Shown: positions 35,462 through 43,931 of the stretch, one piece after another
Layout: each line of letters opens with the position of its first letter
Position numbering within the stretch: position 1 is the stretch's first letter
Assembly: GCA_958295715.1 (NCBI GenBank)
Contig: OY282371.1
Coordinates: 496,001 to 560,000 of the forward strand
Source: an uncultured Dehalococcoidia bacterium
GTDB lineage: Bacteria > Chloroflexota > Dehalococcoidia > Lucifugimonadales > GCA-2712585
Length of the DNA: 64,000 nucleotides
Reading direction: 5' to 3'
Translations under genes and position numbers: made by a program
The notes under the pieces: model-generated
Databases searched by the model: none
What the model was told of the DNA's origin: nothing
Seen by the model: only the letters and a program-made list of their open reading frames with translations

Positions 35462-35978
35462 GAGGGATACCCCACCGCGCCTCGGATGCGGCCATTGCAT
35501 AATCGGCATTCCCGCGAAAGGGGGGACCCGGAAGCCGTGACATCAGGTTGCCGACAGCCGCTTGCGGCTCAATGCGCCGGCCGGCATGGAGGGTCTTGTT
35601 AAGACGCCGTGGCGCGGCAACTGCGTAATCGGCATTCCCGCGAAGGTGGGAAACCGGAAGCGGTGACATCAGGTTGCCGGCAGCCGCTTCCGGCTCAATG
35701 CGCCGGTTGGCATGGATGGTTTCGCTAAGATGTCGTGGCGCGGCCATTGCGCGCTCGGCATTCCCGCGAAAGGGGGAAACCGAGAGCGGCGCCGTCAGGT
35801 TGCGGATGGCCGCTCCCCACTCAATGCGCCGGTCGGCATGGAGGGTCTTGGTAGGACGCTGTGGCGGGTAAGGGTGAGCAAGCCGGGGCCGATGGCGCGT
35901 CGGGATGCTGTCCAAGGCCATCGCTGCGTGGAAAGAGGGACTCGCAAGCCGCGCCCCCGCCGTTCCAATCATGGCCGT
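35462..35978. repeat. 126-bp tandem repeat array
   Basis: CATTCCCGCGAA starts units at 35507, 35633 and 35759, an exact 126-base period, with a partial unit before (about 35480) and the last ending near 35872. Units share CATCAGGTTGC, CAATGCGCCGG and GGCATGGA. The start of each unit looks like half a dRS3 palindrome. A 172-codon frame runs through on the minus strand because 126 is a multiple of three, but nothing supports a protein. Confidence 0.85.
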
Positions 35979-36185
35979 CTAGGCTTTCAGTCCAAAGCGA
36001 CGCCGGAGCCGCTCGACCCGCCCCTCCGTGTCCACAATCCGCTGCTCTCCGGTGTAAAAGGGGTGGCACTTGCTGCAAAGCTCCACCCGCATGGCCGACT
36101 TCGTGGCCCCCGTGGTGAAGGTGTTTCCGCAGGAACAGGTGACGACGGCGTCCCGGAAGAACCGGGGGTGAATCTTCTTCTTCAC
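35979..36185 (-). CDS. rpmE: 50S ribosomal protein L31 (zinc-binding type)
   Basis: 68-residue L31. It begins MKKKIHPRF, with CSCGNTF and [14 protein letters not shown] supplying four zinc-binding Cys (C-x-C and CxxC), so this is the zinc-containing form. It lies seven bases after rpmA on the same strand and is the last of the three ribosomal genes. Confidence 0.96.
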   Translation of the reverse strand: MKKKIHPRFFRDAVVTCSCGNTFTTGATKSAMRVELCSKCHPFYTGEQRIVDTEGRVERLRRRFGLKA

Positions 36186-36192
36186 GGAGCGC

Positions 36193-36459
36193 TTACCCCT
36201 GGCCCTGAGCCGGGTACACGCTGGCCCGGCGCTTCCCCTTTGAGGCCCACTCGAACTGCACCCGCCCCTCTATGAGGGAAAAGAGGGTGTGGTCGCGGCC
36301 CATGCCGACGTTGCGCCCGGGCATTATCTTGGTGCCCCGCTGCCGCATGATGATGTTTCCGGCCAGGACGCTTTCGCCCCCAAACTTCTTCACGCCCAGC
36401 CGCTGGCCGGGGCTATTCCGTCCGTTGCGAGAGCTTCCCCCCGCCTTCTTATGCGCCAT
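36193..36459 (-). CDS. rpmA: 50S ribosomal protein L27
   Basis: 88-residue L27 with the standard N-terminus [16 protein letters not shown], which reaches the peptidyl-transferase centre, and [15 protein letters not shown]. There is no cleavable N-terminal extension of the Firmicutes type. It overlaps the end of rplU by 11 bases. Confidence 0.97.
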   Translation of the reverse strand: MAHKKAGGSSRNGRNSPGQRLGVKKFGGESVLAGNIIMRQRGTKIMPGRNVGMGRDHTLFSLIEGRVQFEWASKGKRRASVYPAQGQG

Positions 36460-36781
36460 TGCCCTTCTCCTGAACTATCTCCACAATCTGAATTCTGGTG
36501 TAGGGCTGGCGGTGCCCTCTCATCCTCCGGTAGCGGGTCTTGGGCTTGTACTTGAAGACCCGTATCTTCTTGTCCCTGGCCTGCTGGAGGGCCTGGGCGA
36601 TGACGCTTGCCCCCTCAATGGTGGGCTGGCCAACCGTCAGATCCCCGTCCTTTGACAGGGCCAAGACTTCGCGCAACTCTATCTCCGCCCCCGGCTCCAC
36701 TGGGAGCTTCTCAACGTCGATAACGTCTCCCGGAGATACGCGGTACTGCTTGCCGCCCGTTCTGAAGATAGCGTGCTCCAT
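36449..36781 (-). CDS. rplU: 50S ribosomal protein L21
   Basis: 110-residue L21: [19 protein letters not shown], then [22 protein letters not shown]. First gene of rplU-rpmA-rpmE. A promoter at 36791-36820 is so close that the leader would be only a few bases, with AGGCAGG just upstream of the ATG. Confidence 0.97.
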   Translation of the reverse strand: MEHAIFRTGGKQYRVSPGDVIDVEKLPVEPGAEIELREVLALSKDGDLTVGQPTIEGASVIAQALQQARDKKIRVFKYKPKTRYRRMRGHRQPYTRIQIVEIVQEKGNGA

Positions 36782-36790
36782 AACCTGCCT

Positions 36791-36820
36791 AGTTTACGGT
36801 TTCCCAGGCGCCGCTGTCAA
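36791..36820 (-). promoter_or_regulatory. Promoter of the rplU-rpmA-rpmE operon
   Basis: Minus strand TTGACA (36815-36820), 18 bases, TAAACT (36791-36796). The -35 box is perfect and the -10 box matches 4 of 6. The ATG is nine bases downstream of the -10 box, so the leader would be about three bases. Confidence 0.5.
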
Positions 36821-36936
36821 TATCATGGCCCTGCTTCTCTGAGGGCCGCGAGCCGCCAGCGTCCGGCGGGGCCGCTTTGAGGGATAGCGGCCTCAGACCC
36901 TTGGGGCGTTAGCGTCCGAGGACCCGCGCGGTTGGC

Positions 36937-37189
36937 TCACTTATCCTTCATGGATGGCGGCGGCTCATCAAAGGGCCTATTCTCGGCGAGGGCCTCCTCC
37001 CTGCGCCGGTTCCATTCTTCCCACTTGGCTTGCATTTCGGTGCGGCCCTCAGTGCGGCCCTCATCAAACCTTCGTTTCAGATACCTTTCCGCCAGCATTG
37101 CTCCTCCTTCAATAATGACGAACGTCTCGGCGGTGACGACGATGACAAAGGGCGCGATTCCCTGCCCAATGGCGATGGTCGTCGCCAGC
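36937..37189 (-). pseudogene. 5'-truncated tandem duplicate of the neighbouring membrane/coiled-coil gene
   Basis: Encodes the C-terminal part of the protein at 37271-37720 (from IAIGQGIAPFVIVVTAETF to PPPSMKD), but lacks the start and first helix. The duplicated unit including 3' flank is about 36861-37189, directly followed by the homologous 37190-37595. This copy has only two EGRx tetrapeptides, while the intact gene has eight. No start codon or promoter is evident. Confidence 0.75.
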
Positions 37190-37270
37190 GTCCGGCAGCG
37201 TCTTAAAGGACAACGGCCTCAGACCCTTGGGGCGTTCCGGGGTTCGCGCCCGGGGACCCGCGCGGTTGCC

Positions 37271-37720
37271 TCACTCATCCTTCATGGATGGCGGCGGCTC
37301 ATCAAAGGGCCTATTCTGCGCGAGGGCTTCCTCCCTGCGCCGGTTCCACTCCTCCCACCTGGCCTGCATTTCGGCGCGGCCCTCAGTACGGCCTTCAGTG
37401 CGGCCCTCTGCTCGGCCTTCAGTGCGACCCTCGGCGCGGCCCTCAGTGCGACCCTCGGCGCGGCCCTCATCAAACCTTCGTTTCAGATACCTTTCCGCCA
37501 GCATTGCCCCTCCTTCAATAATGACGAACGTCTCGGCGGTGACGACGATGACAAAGGGCGCGATTCCCTGCCCAATGGCGATGGTCGTCGCCAGCATCCC
37601 GTCCATTGTTACATTGGCAACCTCATGCCAGCTCAATAAAGCGAGGCATATCAGCATCTGAACGGAGAAGAGGAGTATGTATCGCCCTTCTCGCGATTTG
37701 GCTATATTGAGCGGGTTCAC
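37271..37720 (-). CDS. Small membrane protein with an EGR-repeat coiled tail
   Basis: 149 residues, not recognised as a named family. Two hydrophobic helices (about 14-33 and 41-68) are followed by LAERYLKRRFDEGR and eight EGR(A/T) tetrapeptides (about 87-118), then EMQARWEEWNRRREEAL. Such alternating acidic/basic repeats form extended single helices or coiled coils. The 12-base repeat underlying them varies between this gene (eight) and its truncated duplicate (two), pointing to slippage. Start GTG 37720 follows directly on a TAA of a possible upstream small gene. Role unknown. Confidence 0.65.
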   Translation of the reverse strand: MNPLNIAKSREGRYILLFSVQMLICLALLSWHEVANVTMDGMLATTIAIGQGIAPFVIVVTAETFVIIEGGAMLAERYLKRRFDEGRAEGRTEGRAEGRTEGRAEGRTEGRTEGRAEMQARWEEWNRRREEALAQNRPFDEPPPSMKDE

Positions 37721-37906
37721 TTATGACTCTTCGGCCCACCTCGTCCTTAAGGGTGTAAGCGCTGTTCTCCAAGGCTTCTTGGGTTCAGACACTACTGCCG
37801 CCGGAGCGGGGCTTTCACTTCCTAATCCGCGTAAGCCTATAACCCTTGTATCAACTGTATCAGCCTTTACGTAAAACCTAACTACATCTTCATTCAACAG
37901 CGTCAC
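37721..37906 (-). CDS. Possible small hypothetical protein upstream of the EGR-repeat gene
   Basis: Up to 61 codons (GTG 37906) ending in TAA that touches the GTG of the next gene. The first half (LLNEDVVRFYVKADTVDTRV) looks like a regular strand-helix mix, and the region is less GC-rich than its neighbours. No family is recognised; support is only frame length and stop-start contact. Confidence 0.3.
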   Translation of the reverse strand: MTLLNEDVVRFYVKADTVDTRVIGLRGLGSESPAPAAVVSEPKKPWRTALTPLRTRWAEES

Positions 37907-37994
37907 GGATGTCAACCGCGTTCCCCCTTCCTGCCGCCCTTTCCGCGACACGGGAGACCAGCGACCCTCACCTCCAACCCCGCCCGGCGGCGTC

Positions 37995-38534
37995 TTGTGG
38001 CTCAGGCCATTTAAGGCTAAGATACTTGTTGACCGGCGCCTCCTCATCTCAGCGGTGGTCAAAGAGACCGACTTGCAGTACGCTAACAACATCCTCCTCC
38101 CCGTCAGCAGAGGGCGCGGCTACCGGAACGCCTTCCGCATGGCCCACTCCCTGGTCAGGGAGGGCAGGGGCAAGATATACGCCATATACGTCATAGAGGT
38201 GGAGTTGGCCCTCTCCCTCGACGCGGAGATTGAGGAGGAGACCAGCCGCGGGGAGGAGGCCCTCTCCTACATTGAGGAGTTGGCCAAGGAGGAGAAGTGT
38301 TCCCTGGAGGCGGAGATACTCCAGGCCCGGCAGGCAGGCCCCGCCATTGTGCAGGAGGCGGCGAACATACCGGCGAGTTTGATAGCCTTGGAGGTTGAGC
38401 ACAGGAGCGCCATGATGGAATTCCGGGTGGGCAGGACCACCGACTACATACTCAGGCGTTCCCGCTGCCCCGTGCTCCTCTGGCGCGGAGGCCCCGGGGC
38501 CGACTCCTCCGGCGCTAGGGGCGCGAGGGAGTAG
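37995..38534 (+). CDS. Universal stress protein (UspA-like) domain protein
   Basis: Up to 179 residues. The USP fold begins near residue 31 with NNILLPVSRGRGYRNAFRMAH; later parts include KIYAIYVIEVELAL, IVQEAANIPASLIALEV and the C-terminal TTDYILRRSRCPVLLWRGG, where ATP-binding USPs have G-x2-G-x9-G(S/T), here only partly kept. The true start is uncertain; codons at 38055 or 38073 would remove the odd N-terminus. It precedes two TrkA-type genes, as USP and RCK genes often do. Confidence 0.75.
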   Translation: MWLRPFKAKILVDRRLLISAVVKETDLQYANNILLPVSRGRGYRNAFRMAHSLVREGRGKIYAIYVIEVELALSLDAEIEEETSRGEEALSYIEELAKEEKCSLEAEILQARQAGPAIVQEAANIPASLIALEVEHRSAMMEFRVGRTTDYILRRSRCPVLLWRGGPGADSSGARGARE

Positions 38535-38538
38535 AACA

Positions 38539-38943
38539 ATGCAGGCCCTTATATTCGGATGCGGCCCCGCGGTGCGACACATCGCGGCGGCCCTCGTGGA
38601 GCAGCGCCAGCGGGTAACCGTGCTGGACGAGCATCGCAACTGCCCCAGGGTGGATGGCTCCTACCTGAACGCCGCCGTCGTTCCCTCGTCCGGCGCCCTC
38701 ATAGATGACATGCGCCGCTGCGACGTCGACCACACCGACATCCTGCTGGCCCTGTCCTCCAACGACAACCGGAACGCCATGGCCGCTCAGATAGCCGACC
38801 GCATCTACAACGTCCCGAAGGTCATCTGCCACGTCGCCGACGCGTCCAAGTACATGGCCTACAAAGACATGGGGCTAAAGGTGGTAAGCTCCACCCAGGT
38901 CCTTTCCGAAGACATCCTCGAAGACATCCGGGACCTGCGCTGA
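38539..38943 (+). CDS. TrkA-N-like single-domain protein
   Basis: 134 residues covering one Rossmann domain of the TrkA-N/RCK type and nothing else. The Gly loop is altered (GCGPAVRHIAAAL in place of GxGxxG), but the Asp after beta-2 (VTVLDEHRNC) and the later DILLALSSNDNRNAMAAQIA and HVADASKYMAYKDMGL are family-like. The stop overlaps the start of a full TrkA gene (TGATG), so the two may form a hetero-oligomer. Confidence 0.75.
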   Translation: MQALIFGCGPAVRHIAAALVEQRQRVTVLDEHRNCPRVDGSYLNAAVVPSSGALIDDMRRCDVDHTDILLALSSNDNRNAMAAQIADRIYNVPKVICHVADASKYMAYKDMGLKVVSSTQVLSEDILEDIRDLR

Positions 38944-39605
38944 TGTACATAATCATTGCGGGCTGCGGGCGCGTGGGCTTCGGTCTGGCCAAGGCGTTGC
39001 TGGCCGGCGGGCACGAGGTCACGGTCATCGAGCAGTCCCACATCCAGGCCGACAACGCCGCGCGGGAGTTGGGAAACGTGGCCTTGCGGGGCGACGGCTC
39101 ATCCCTTGAAACCCTAAGAGAGGCGGGAGCCAGCCGCGCGGATCTGGTCATCGCCGTCACCGGCGACGACGCGTCCAACCTGGCCGTCTGCCAAATGGCC
39201 AAGCAGTCCTTCCAGACCCCCACCACCATGGCCGTGGTGAAGAACCCGTCCCACTCCGCCCTCTTCACCCTTTTGGGGGTGGACAAGGTGATAAACAGCA
39301 CCCACCTTATACTGTCCAACGTTGAGGAGGCCGTGCCCAGCCGCGCCCTGATTCACCTGCTGGACCTTCACCCTCACGAAATGGACATCGTGGCCCTTTC
39401 CATACCCGGCGACGCCGCGGTGGTGGGCAAGCCCATGAGCGCGGTGGAGATGCCCCCCAACAGCTTTGTGACCCTGGTGATAAACGCCGAAGGCCCCACG
39501 CTGCCCCACCAGGACCTGGCCCTCCAGGCGGGGGACGACGTTATCGCCGTCACCATTCCCGACGAGGAGCAGGCCCTGTACGAGGCCCTTACGGGAGTGG
39601 TCTAG
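38943..39605 (+). CDS. TrkA-type potassium uptake regulator
   Basis: 220 residues: RCK-N (1-130) with AGCGRVGFGLAKALL and VTVIEQSHIQADNA, then RCK-C (about 145-215). Its transport partner is not adjacent; the only TrkH-like gene in this window is at 24730-26169, which has its own RCK subunit. The stop TAG overlaps the GTG of pheA. Confidence 0.85.
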   Translation: MYIIIAGCGRVGFGLAKALLAGGHEVTVIEQSHIQADNAARELGNVALRGDGSSLETLREAGASRADLVIAVTGDDASNLAVCQMAKQSFQTPTTMAVVKNPSHSALFTLLGVDKVINSTHLILSNVEEAVPSRALIHLLDLHPHEMDIVALSIPGDAAVVGKPMSAVEMPPNSFVTLVINAEGPTLPHQDLALQAGDDVIAVTIPDEEQALYEALTGVV

Positions 39606-40444
39606 TGGCGCGGCCCGTCGCATACCTGGGGCCTCCGGGAACCTTTACCGAGCAGGCGGCGCGAAAGGACAACCCCCAGGCCGACCTGGAGTCCTTTCCC
39701 AGCATTCAGGGGGTGGCCCTAGCCGTGGCGTCGGGCATCGCCGACGAAGGCGTGGCCCCCATCGAAAACAGCCTGGAAGGCTCCGTAAACGACACCCTGG
39801 ACATCCTTATCCGGCAGCCGGCCCTGTTCATCCGCCGGGAACTTGTCCTGCCCATAGCCCACTGCCTCCTGGCAGCCTCCGGGGCCGGGGCCGGCGACCT
39901 GGAGATCATCTACTCCCACCCCCAGGCCCTGGGCCAGTGCCGCGACTTCCTGGAGCGATGCTTTCCCAAGGTCCAGCTGGTGGCCTCCCTCAGCACCGCC
40001 GCCGCGGTGGAGGATATGATGGAAAGCGGGCCCAAGGCCGCCGCCATTGCCCCCGGCCAGGCCGCCCGGCTCCACGGCGTTGAGATACTGGCCACGGGAA
40101 TTCAGGACAACAACTCCAACATGACCCGGTTCGTGGTCCTCTCCGGCAGCGACAGCCCGCCTACCGGCGACGACAAGACCTCCCTATGCTTCTCCTTTGG
40201 CGAAGACAGGCCCGGACTCCTGCACGAGGTTCTGGGCGAGTTTGCCCGGCGCGACATAAACCTGGCCAAGGTGGAGTCCCGGCCCTCCAAGCAGTTCCTC
40301 GGCGACTACGTCTTTCTGATGGACGTTCACGGCCACAGAGAGGAGCCGGCGGTGAAGGAGGCGTTGCGCTCCCTAAAGGGCCGCTCCTCCATGTTCAGGG
40401 TATTCGGCTCCTATCCCCGATGGCGAGGGTCGACCCATCCCTGA
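39605..40444 (+). CDS. pheA: Prephenate dehydratase
   Basis: 279-residue monofunctional enzyme that converts prephenate to phenylpyruvate. Seen are AYLGPPGTFTEQAA, the APIENSLEGSVNDTLD catalytic region, YSHPQALGQCRDFL and the NSNMTRFVVL Thr-Arg-Phe motif, then an ACT domain (about 190-275) with DRPGLLHEVL and the Phe-binding ESRPSK. The ACT domain implies feedback control by phenylalanine. No chorismate mutase domain is fused. GTG 39605 overlaps the previous stop. Confidence 0.94.
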   Translation: MARPVAYLGPPGTFTEQAARKDNPQADLESFPSIQGVALAVASGIADEGVAPIENSLEGSVNDTLDILIRQPALFIRRELVLPIAHCLLAASGAGAGDLEIIYSHPQALGQCRDFLERCFPKVQLVASLSTAAAVEDMMESGPKAAAIAPGQAARLHGVEILATGIQDNNSNMTRFVVLSGSDSPPTGDDKTSLCFSFGEDRPGLLHEVLGEFARRDINLAKVESRPSKQFLGDYVFLMDVHGHREEPAVKEALRSLKGRSSMFRVFGSYPRWRGSTHP

Positions 40445-40475
40445 CCTCGAGCCTTTGGACATCCGTAATGCGCGG

Positions 40476-40546
40476 TGCCCGGTGGTGCAGCGGTAGCACA
40501 GCGGACTTTGAATCCGCTGACCCTGGTTCGAATCCAGGCCGGGCAG
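40476..40546 (+). tRNA. tRNA-Gln (anticodon TTG)
   Basis: 71-nt cloverleaf. Acceptor TGCCCGG pairs with CCGGGCA (40539-40545); D arm GTGC-AGCGGTA-GCAC; anticodon stem GCGGA/TCCGC with loop CTTTGAA (anticodon TTG); T arm CCTGG-TTCGAAT-CCAGG. The discriminator is G and the CCA is not encoded (GCCC follows). It lies just after pheA. Confidence 0.95.
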
Positions 40547-41258
40547 CCCCTCGCTCCCTCAGCCACCCGCTGCCCCGCCATCCCCGCCCACTCCCTCCCC
40601 ACTCCGTCATTCCCGCGCAGGCGGGAATCCAGGAAGGCCCCAACCAAAACCAACGCCCCGAACTCCAGTGCCGCCTGTAGGGACACCCCTCCACGGCTGA
40701 GCCGTAGCCCCGTCCCTGCGCATCGTTACGCGGTTGCTCTGTCGCAACGGGGGCAAGAAAGATGGATTCCCGCCTGCGCGGGAATGACGGATAGGAGAGG
40801 CGGTAATGGCGGGAGGGTTGACGCCGGGGTTTAGGACGGCGGTCTTGGGGATGAGGGTTCCTGGATTCCCGCCTGCGCGGGAATGACGGATAAGAGGGGC
40901 GAGAGTAACTGGTGTAGAGGCGCAGGGCGGGAATCCATCCCCCCTCCGTTGCATCCCAAAGCCAACGCCCCGAACTCCAGCGCCGCCTGTGGGGACACCC
41001 CTCCACGGCTTGAGCCGCAGCCCCCGTCCCTGCGCATCGTTACGCGGTTCTCTGTCGCAACGGGGGCAAGAAAGATGGATTCCCGCCTGCGCGGGAATGA
41101 CGGAAAAGGGAGGCCGGAAGGACGGATGGGGAGGCGGGAATCCAGGAAGGCCCCAACGCAGAACCGACGCCCCGAATCCCGGCTTCACCCATAGGGGCGC
41201 CACCGTCCGTTACCCCTTAACGAGGCGCGTAGCCTTCGGAGTCTGGCCGTGGGAGTCC
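40547..41258. repeat. Intergenic repeat island 6
   Basis: No gene. Palindromes near 40606, 40766, 40866 and 41082 bound two copies of a spacer sharing GCCCCGAACTCCAG, GCCGCCTGT, GGGACACCCCTCCACGGCT, GCGCATCGTTACGCGGTT and CTGTCGCAACGGGGGCAAG (about 40650-40760 and 40968-41075). A short spacer with GGCCCCAACxxAGAACC-type sequence recurs near 41150. Confidence 0.85.
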
Positions 41259-41288
41259 TTGACCGCGCGCCTGGGCCAAGCCTAGAAT
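41259..41288 (+). promoter_or_regulatory. Promoter of ffh
   Basis: TTGACC (41259-41264), 18 bases, TAGAAT (41283-41288), each 5 of 6. The ATG is 11 bases beyond the -10 box, so the leader would be about five bases with no Shine-Dalgarno sequence. Confidence 0.6.
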
Positions 41289-41299
41289 TAACCTCTGCC

Positions 41300-42631
41300 A
41301 TGTTTGATTCCCTTACCGATAAGCTAACCGCCGTCTTTGACCGCCTCACCAGCCGCGGCCGCCTTACGGAGCGCGAGGTGGACCAGGCCCTTAGGCAGGT
41401 GCGCTTGGCCCTCCTGGAGGCTGACGTTAACTTCAAGGTGGCCCGCGAGTTTGTGACCAGGGTTAAGGAGCGTTCCGTTGGCGCCGAGGTCATGGAGTCC
41501 CTCAACCCGGGGCAGCAGGTGGTCAAGATCGTTCATGACGAGCTTACGGCCATTCTCAGCGCCGGCGACCACAAGCTGACCCGCTCCTCTCAATCGCCGA
41601 GCATCCTAATGCTGGTGGGCCTCCAGGGGTCGGGCAAGACCACCACGGCGGCCAAGCTGGCCACTCAGATGAGGCGTCAAGGGCAGTCGTCCCTGCTGGT
41701 GGCCGCCGACCTGCGCCGCCCCGCCGCCGTTCAACAACTGGTGGCCCTCGGCAAGCAGGCGTCCATCCCGGTGCACGCGGCGGATGCCCCGTCAACCCCT
41801 CTCCGGGTAGCCTCAGATGGCGTGGAGAAGGCCAGGGAGTTGGGCGTGGCGTGGGCCATTATCGACACCGGCGGCCGCCTCCACGTTGATGAGGAGATGA
41901 TGGAGGAGATGGCCGAGCTCCGCAGCCGCATCGCCCCCCACGAAGTCATCCTGGTTCTTGACGCCATGACGGGCCAGGACGCTGTCCAAACGGCCCAGGA
42001 GTTCCACAGCCGCGCGCCTCTCACGGGCATTATTTTGACCAAGTTGGATGGAGACGCCCGTGGGGGGGCCGCCCTGTCAGTCACCCGCGTCACGGGGGTT
42101 CCCATCAAGTTCCTGGGCATGGGCGAGAGGGCCGACGCGCTGGACCCCTTCTATCCCGACCGCCTGGCATCCCGGATACTGGGTATGGGGGACGTTTCCA
42201 CCCTGGTGGAAAAGGCCCAGCAGGTGGTGGACAGGAAGCGGGCCGTGGAGTTGGAGAAGAAGCTCCGCAAGGCCGCCTTCGACCTGGAGGACTTCTTGGA
42301 GCAGCTTCAGGGCGTGAAGCGCATGGGGTCTATAGGCCAGTTTATGGATATGATCCCGGGCTTCTCCCAGTTGAGCAAACGCCTACCCCAAAGCGTCTTG
42401 GATGGCGACGAGTTGAAGCGGGTGGAGGCTATGATTCGCTCTATGACCCCTCAGGAGCGCCGCAGTCCCGCCATTATCAACGGCAGCCGGCGTCGCCGGA
42501 TAGCCTTGGGCAGCGGCGTGAAGCCCCAGGACGTGAACCGGCTCCTGAACCAGTTCGGCCAAGCCCAGAAGGTGATGCGTCAGATGGCCCGTAGGCGCGG
42601 CCCCAAGGACCTAACCCGCCTATTCGGGTAG
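41300..42631 (+). CDS. ffh: Signal recognition particle protein Ffh
   Basis: 443-residue SRP GTPase. N domain 1-90; G domain with Walker A GLQGSGKTTTAAKLA, AADLRRPAAVQQL, DTGGRLHVDEEMM, TKLDGDARGGAALS; M domain with KRMGSIGQFMDMIPGF and the RNA-binding RRRRIALGSGV, where the usual RIARGSG is slightly altered. It targets membrane proteins co-translationally. The ATG at 41300 fits the family N-terminus MFDSLTDKL. Confidence 0.96.
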   Translation: MFDSLTDKLTAVFDRLTSRGRLTEREVDQALRQVRLALLEADVNFKVAREFVTRVKERSVGAEVMESLNPGQQVVKIVHDELTAILSAGDHKLTRSSQSPSILMLVGLQGSGKTTTAAKLATQMRRQGQSSLLVAADLRRPAAVQQLVALGKQASIPVHAADAPSTPLRVASDGVEKARELGVAWAIIDTGGRLHVDEEMMEEMAELRSRIAPHEVILVLDAMTGQDAVQTAQEFHSRAPLTGIILTKLDGDARGGAALSVTRVTGVPIKFLGMGERADALDPFYPDRLASRILGMGDVSTLVEKAQQVVDRKRAVELEKKLRKAAFDLEDFLEQLQGVKRMGSIGQFMDMIPGFSQLSKRLPQSVLDGDELKRVEAMIRSMTPQERRSPAIINGSRRRRIALGSGVKPQDVNRLLNQFGQAQKVMRQMARRRGPKDLTRLFG

Positions 42632-42943
42632 CACCCTCACCCGCCGGCACTGCCATGTGGGAAGCTGTGCGCCAAGGCCGGGATTAACCGGCGCCGCGCC
42701 ACTCCTCCCGCATTCCCGCCCCCCATTCCGTCATTCCCGTGAAAACGGGAATCCAGGAAGTCTCCATCGCAAAACCAACGCCTCAAGCCCCAAGGCCACC
42801 CATAGAGGTGTCTGCCAGGGACGCCCGCCCCCCGCCTCCCCCCGTGACGAGGGATGGGGGTCTGGCCGTAACCGGACTATCTCTTACCGGTGATTTCCCC
42901 CGGCGCAATAGAGGGGGAGGGATGGATTCCCGCCTTCGCGGGA
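42632..42943. repeat. Repeat island 7, ending in the half palindrome split by the IS110 element
   Basis: Gene-free. A full palindrome with GTGAAAAC loop is at about 42735-42754, followed by a CCAGGAAGTCTCCA spacer. GATGGATTCCCGCCTTCGCG (42921-42940) is the left part of another palindrome, interrupted after GCGGGA at 42943; its missing part, ATGACGG, resumes at 44134. Confidence 0.85.
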
Positions 42944-42969
42944 GTATCCCTGTTAGAAGTCAAGGGGGG

Positions 42970-43911
42970 TTAGGTGGTTGAGGAGCGCTGTTCCGTCCAG
43001 GGGGCGCCCCGCCGGGCCACCGCGTTGAGTTGCAGCAGCAGCTTGCGCATGGCCGCCACTATGGCCACCTTGCCCGGCTTACCCCCTCGCTTCAGACGCT
43101 CGTAGAACCTCTTCAGTTCCCCCTCCCACCGGACCCCCGACAGCGCGGCCATGTACAGGGCCCGGCGCACCCACCAACGCCCCCCACGGATGCTCCGCCG
43201 CCCCTGCTGTCGCCCACTGTCCCGGGACCAGGGGGCCAGCCCCACCAGGGAGGTCAGGGCCCGCCCGTTTATCACTCCCAACTCCGGCAGGTGGGCTATC
43301 AGGACGCAGGCCGTCAGTTCTCCCACCCCACGCACGCTCTGATACAGGGCCGCCCGCTCCCCCAGACTGGCGTGGCTCGAAAGCATCCTGCCCCGCTCCC
43401 GGTCCAGTTCAGTTATCTCCTCCTCCAGCCATCCAATGTGCCGCCTCACCGACCTCTTCATCCTCTCGTTCAGCCCCTTCTCCAGCCGGTTCCGTTCCTG
43501 CACCCTCTGTTCCACCAACTGCCGGCGGCGGACCATCAGCTCTTTCAAGGCCTCAGTCTCCTCATCCAGCCCGCCGGCGCCGGTCAACTCAAAGGCCATC
43601 CCATACCGGCTCAACACCTTGGCGTCGAGTCCGTCGGTCTTGGCCTCCTTCCCCAAGGCTCGCGCCAAGGCCCGCACCCGGTTGGGGTGGGCCACTTCCA
43701 CCTCCACGCCACCCTTCCTCAGCCCTTTCACCATCCCGCGCTCGTATCCACCGGTGGCCTCGCAGACCGCCCGGGAGCATTCCTGGGTCCTCAGCCATTC
43801 CAGCAGTTCCTCCATCCCCTCCGGGGTGTTGGCGAATCCCTTCACCGCCCCCTCGCACACCGACACCGCCAATTCCCTCTTGCTCACGTCTATTCCCGCC
43901 GCCACTCTCAT
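42970..43911 (-). CDS. IS110-family transposase (DEDD/serine recombinase)
   Basis: 313 residues. The N-terminal RuvC-like DEDD domain has Asp8 (GIDVSK), Glu51 (CEATGGYE), Asp93 and Asp96 (KTDGLDAK). A coiled-coil region spans about 120-175. The C-terminal Tnp domain (Transposase_20-like) has RGVGELTACVLIA and the conserved SLVGLAPWSRDSG, whose Ser232 (SG) is the likely nucleophile. The length is slightly below the usual 320-340, but all motifs are intact, so it is probably functional. AGAGGAGG precedes the ATG at 43911. Confidence 0.95.
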   Translation of the reverse strand: MRVAAGIDVSKRELAVSVCEGAVKGFANTPEGMEELLEWLRTQECSRAVCEATGGYERGMVKGLRKGGVEVEVAHPNRVRALARALGKEAKTDGLDAKVLSRYGMAFELTGAGGLDEETEALKELMVRRRQLVEQRVQERNRLEKGLNERMKRSVRRHIGWLEEEITELDRERGRMLSSHASLGERAALYQSVRGVGELTACVLIAHLPELGVINGRALTSLVGLAPWSRDSGRQQGRRSIRGGRWWVRRALYMAALSGVRWEGELKRFYERLKRGGKPGKVAIVAAMRKLLLQLNAVARRGAPWTEQRSSTT

Positions 43912-43931
43912 CTCCCGGCCTCCTCTGCTAT

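Noticed and set aside
35454-35972. 172-codon minus-strand frame with 42-residue repeats
   Set aside because: Created by the 126-base tandem array; it includes half palindromes and overlaps the DUF1385 start, with no family likeness.
38943-39605. Assignment of the USP-TrkA-TrkA run to the TrkH gene at 24730-26169
   Set aside because: The channel gene already has its own coupled RCK subunit and the loci are about 12 kb apart; a functional link would be guesswork.
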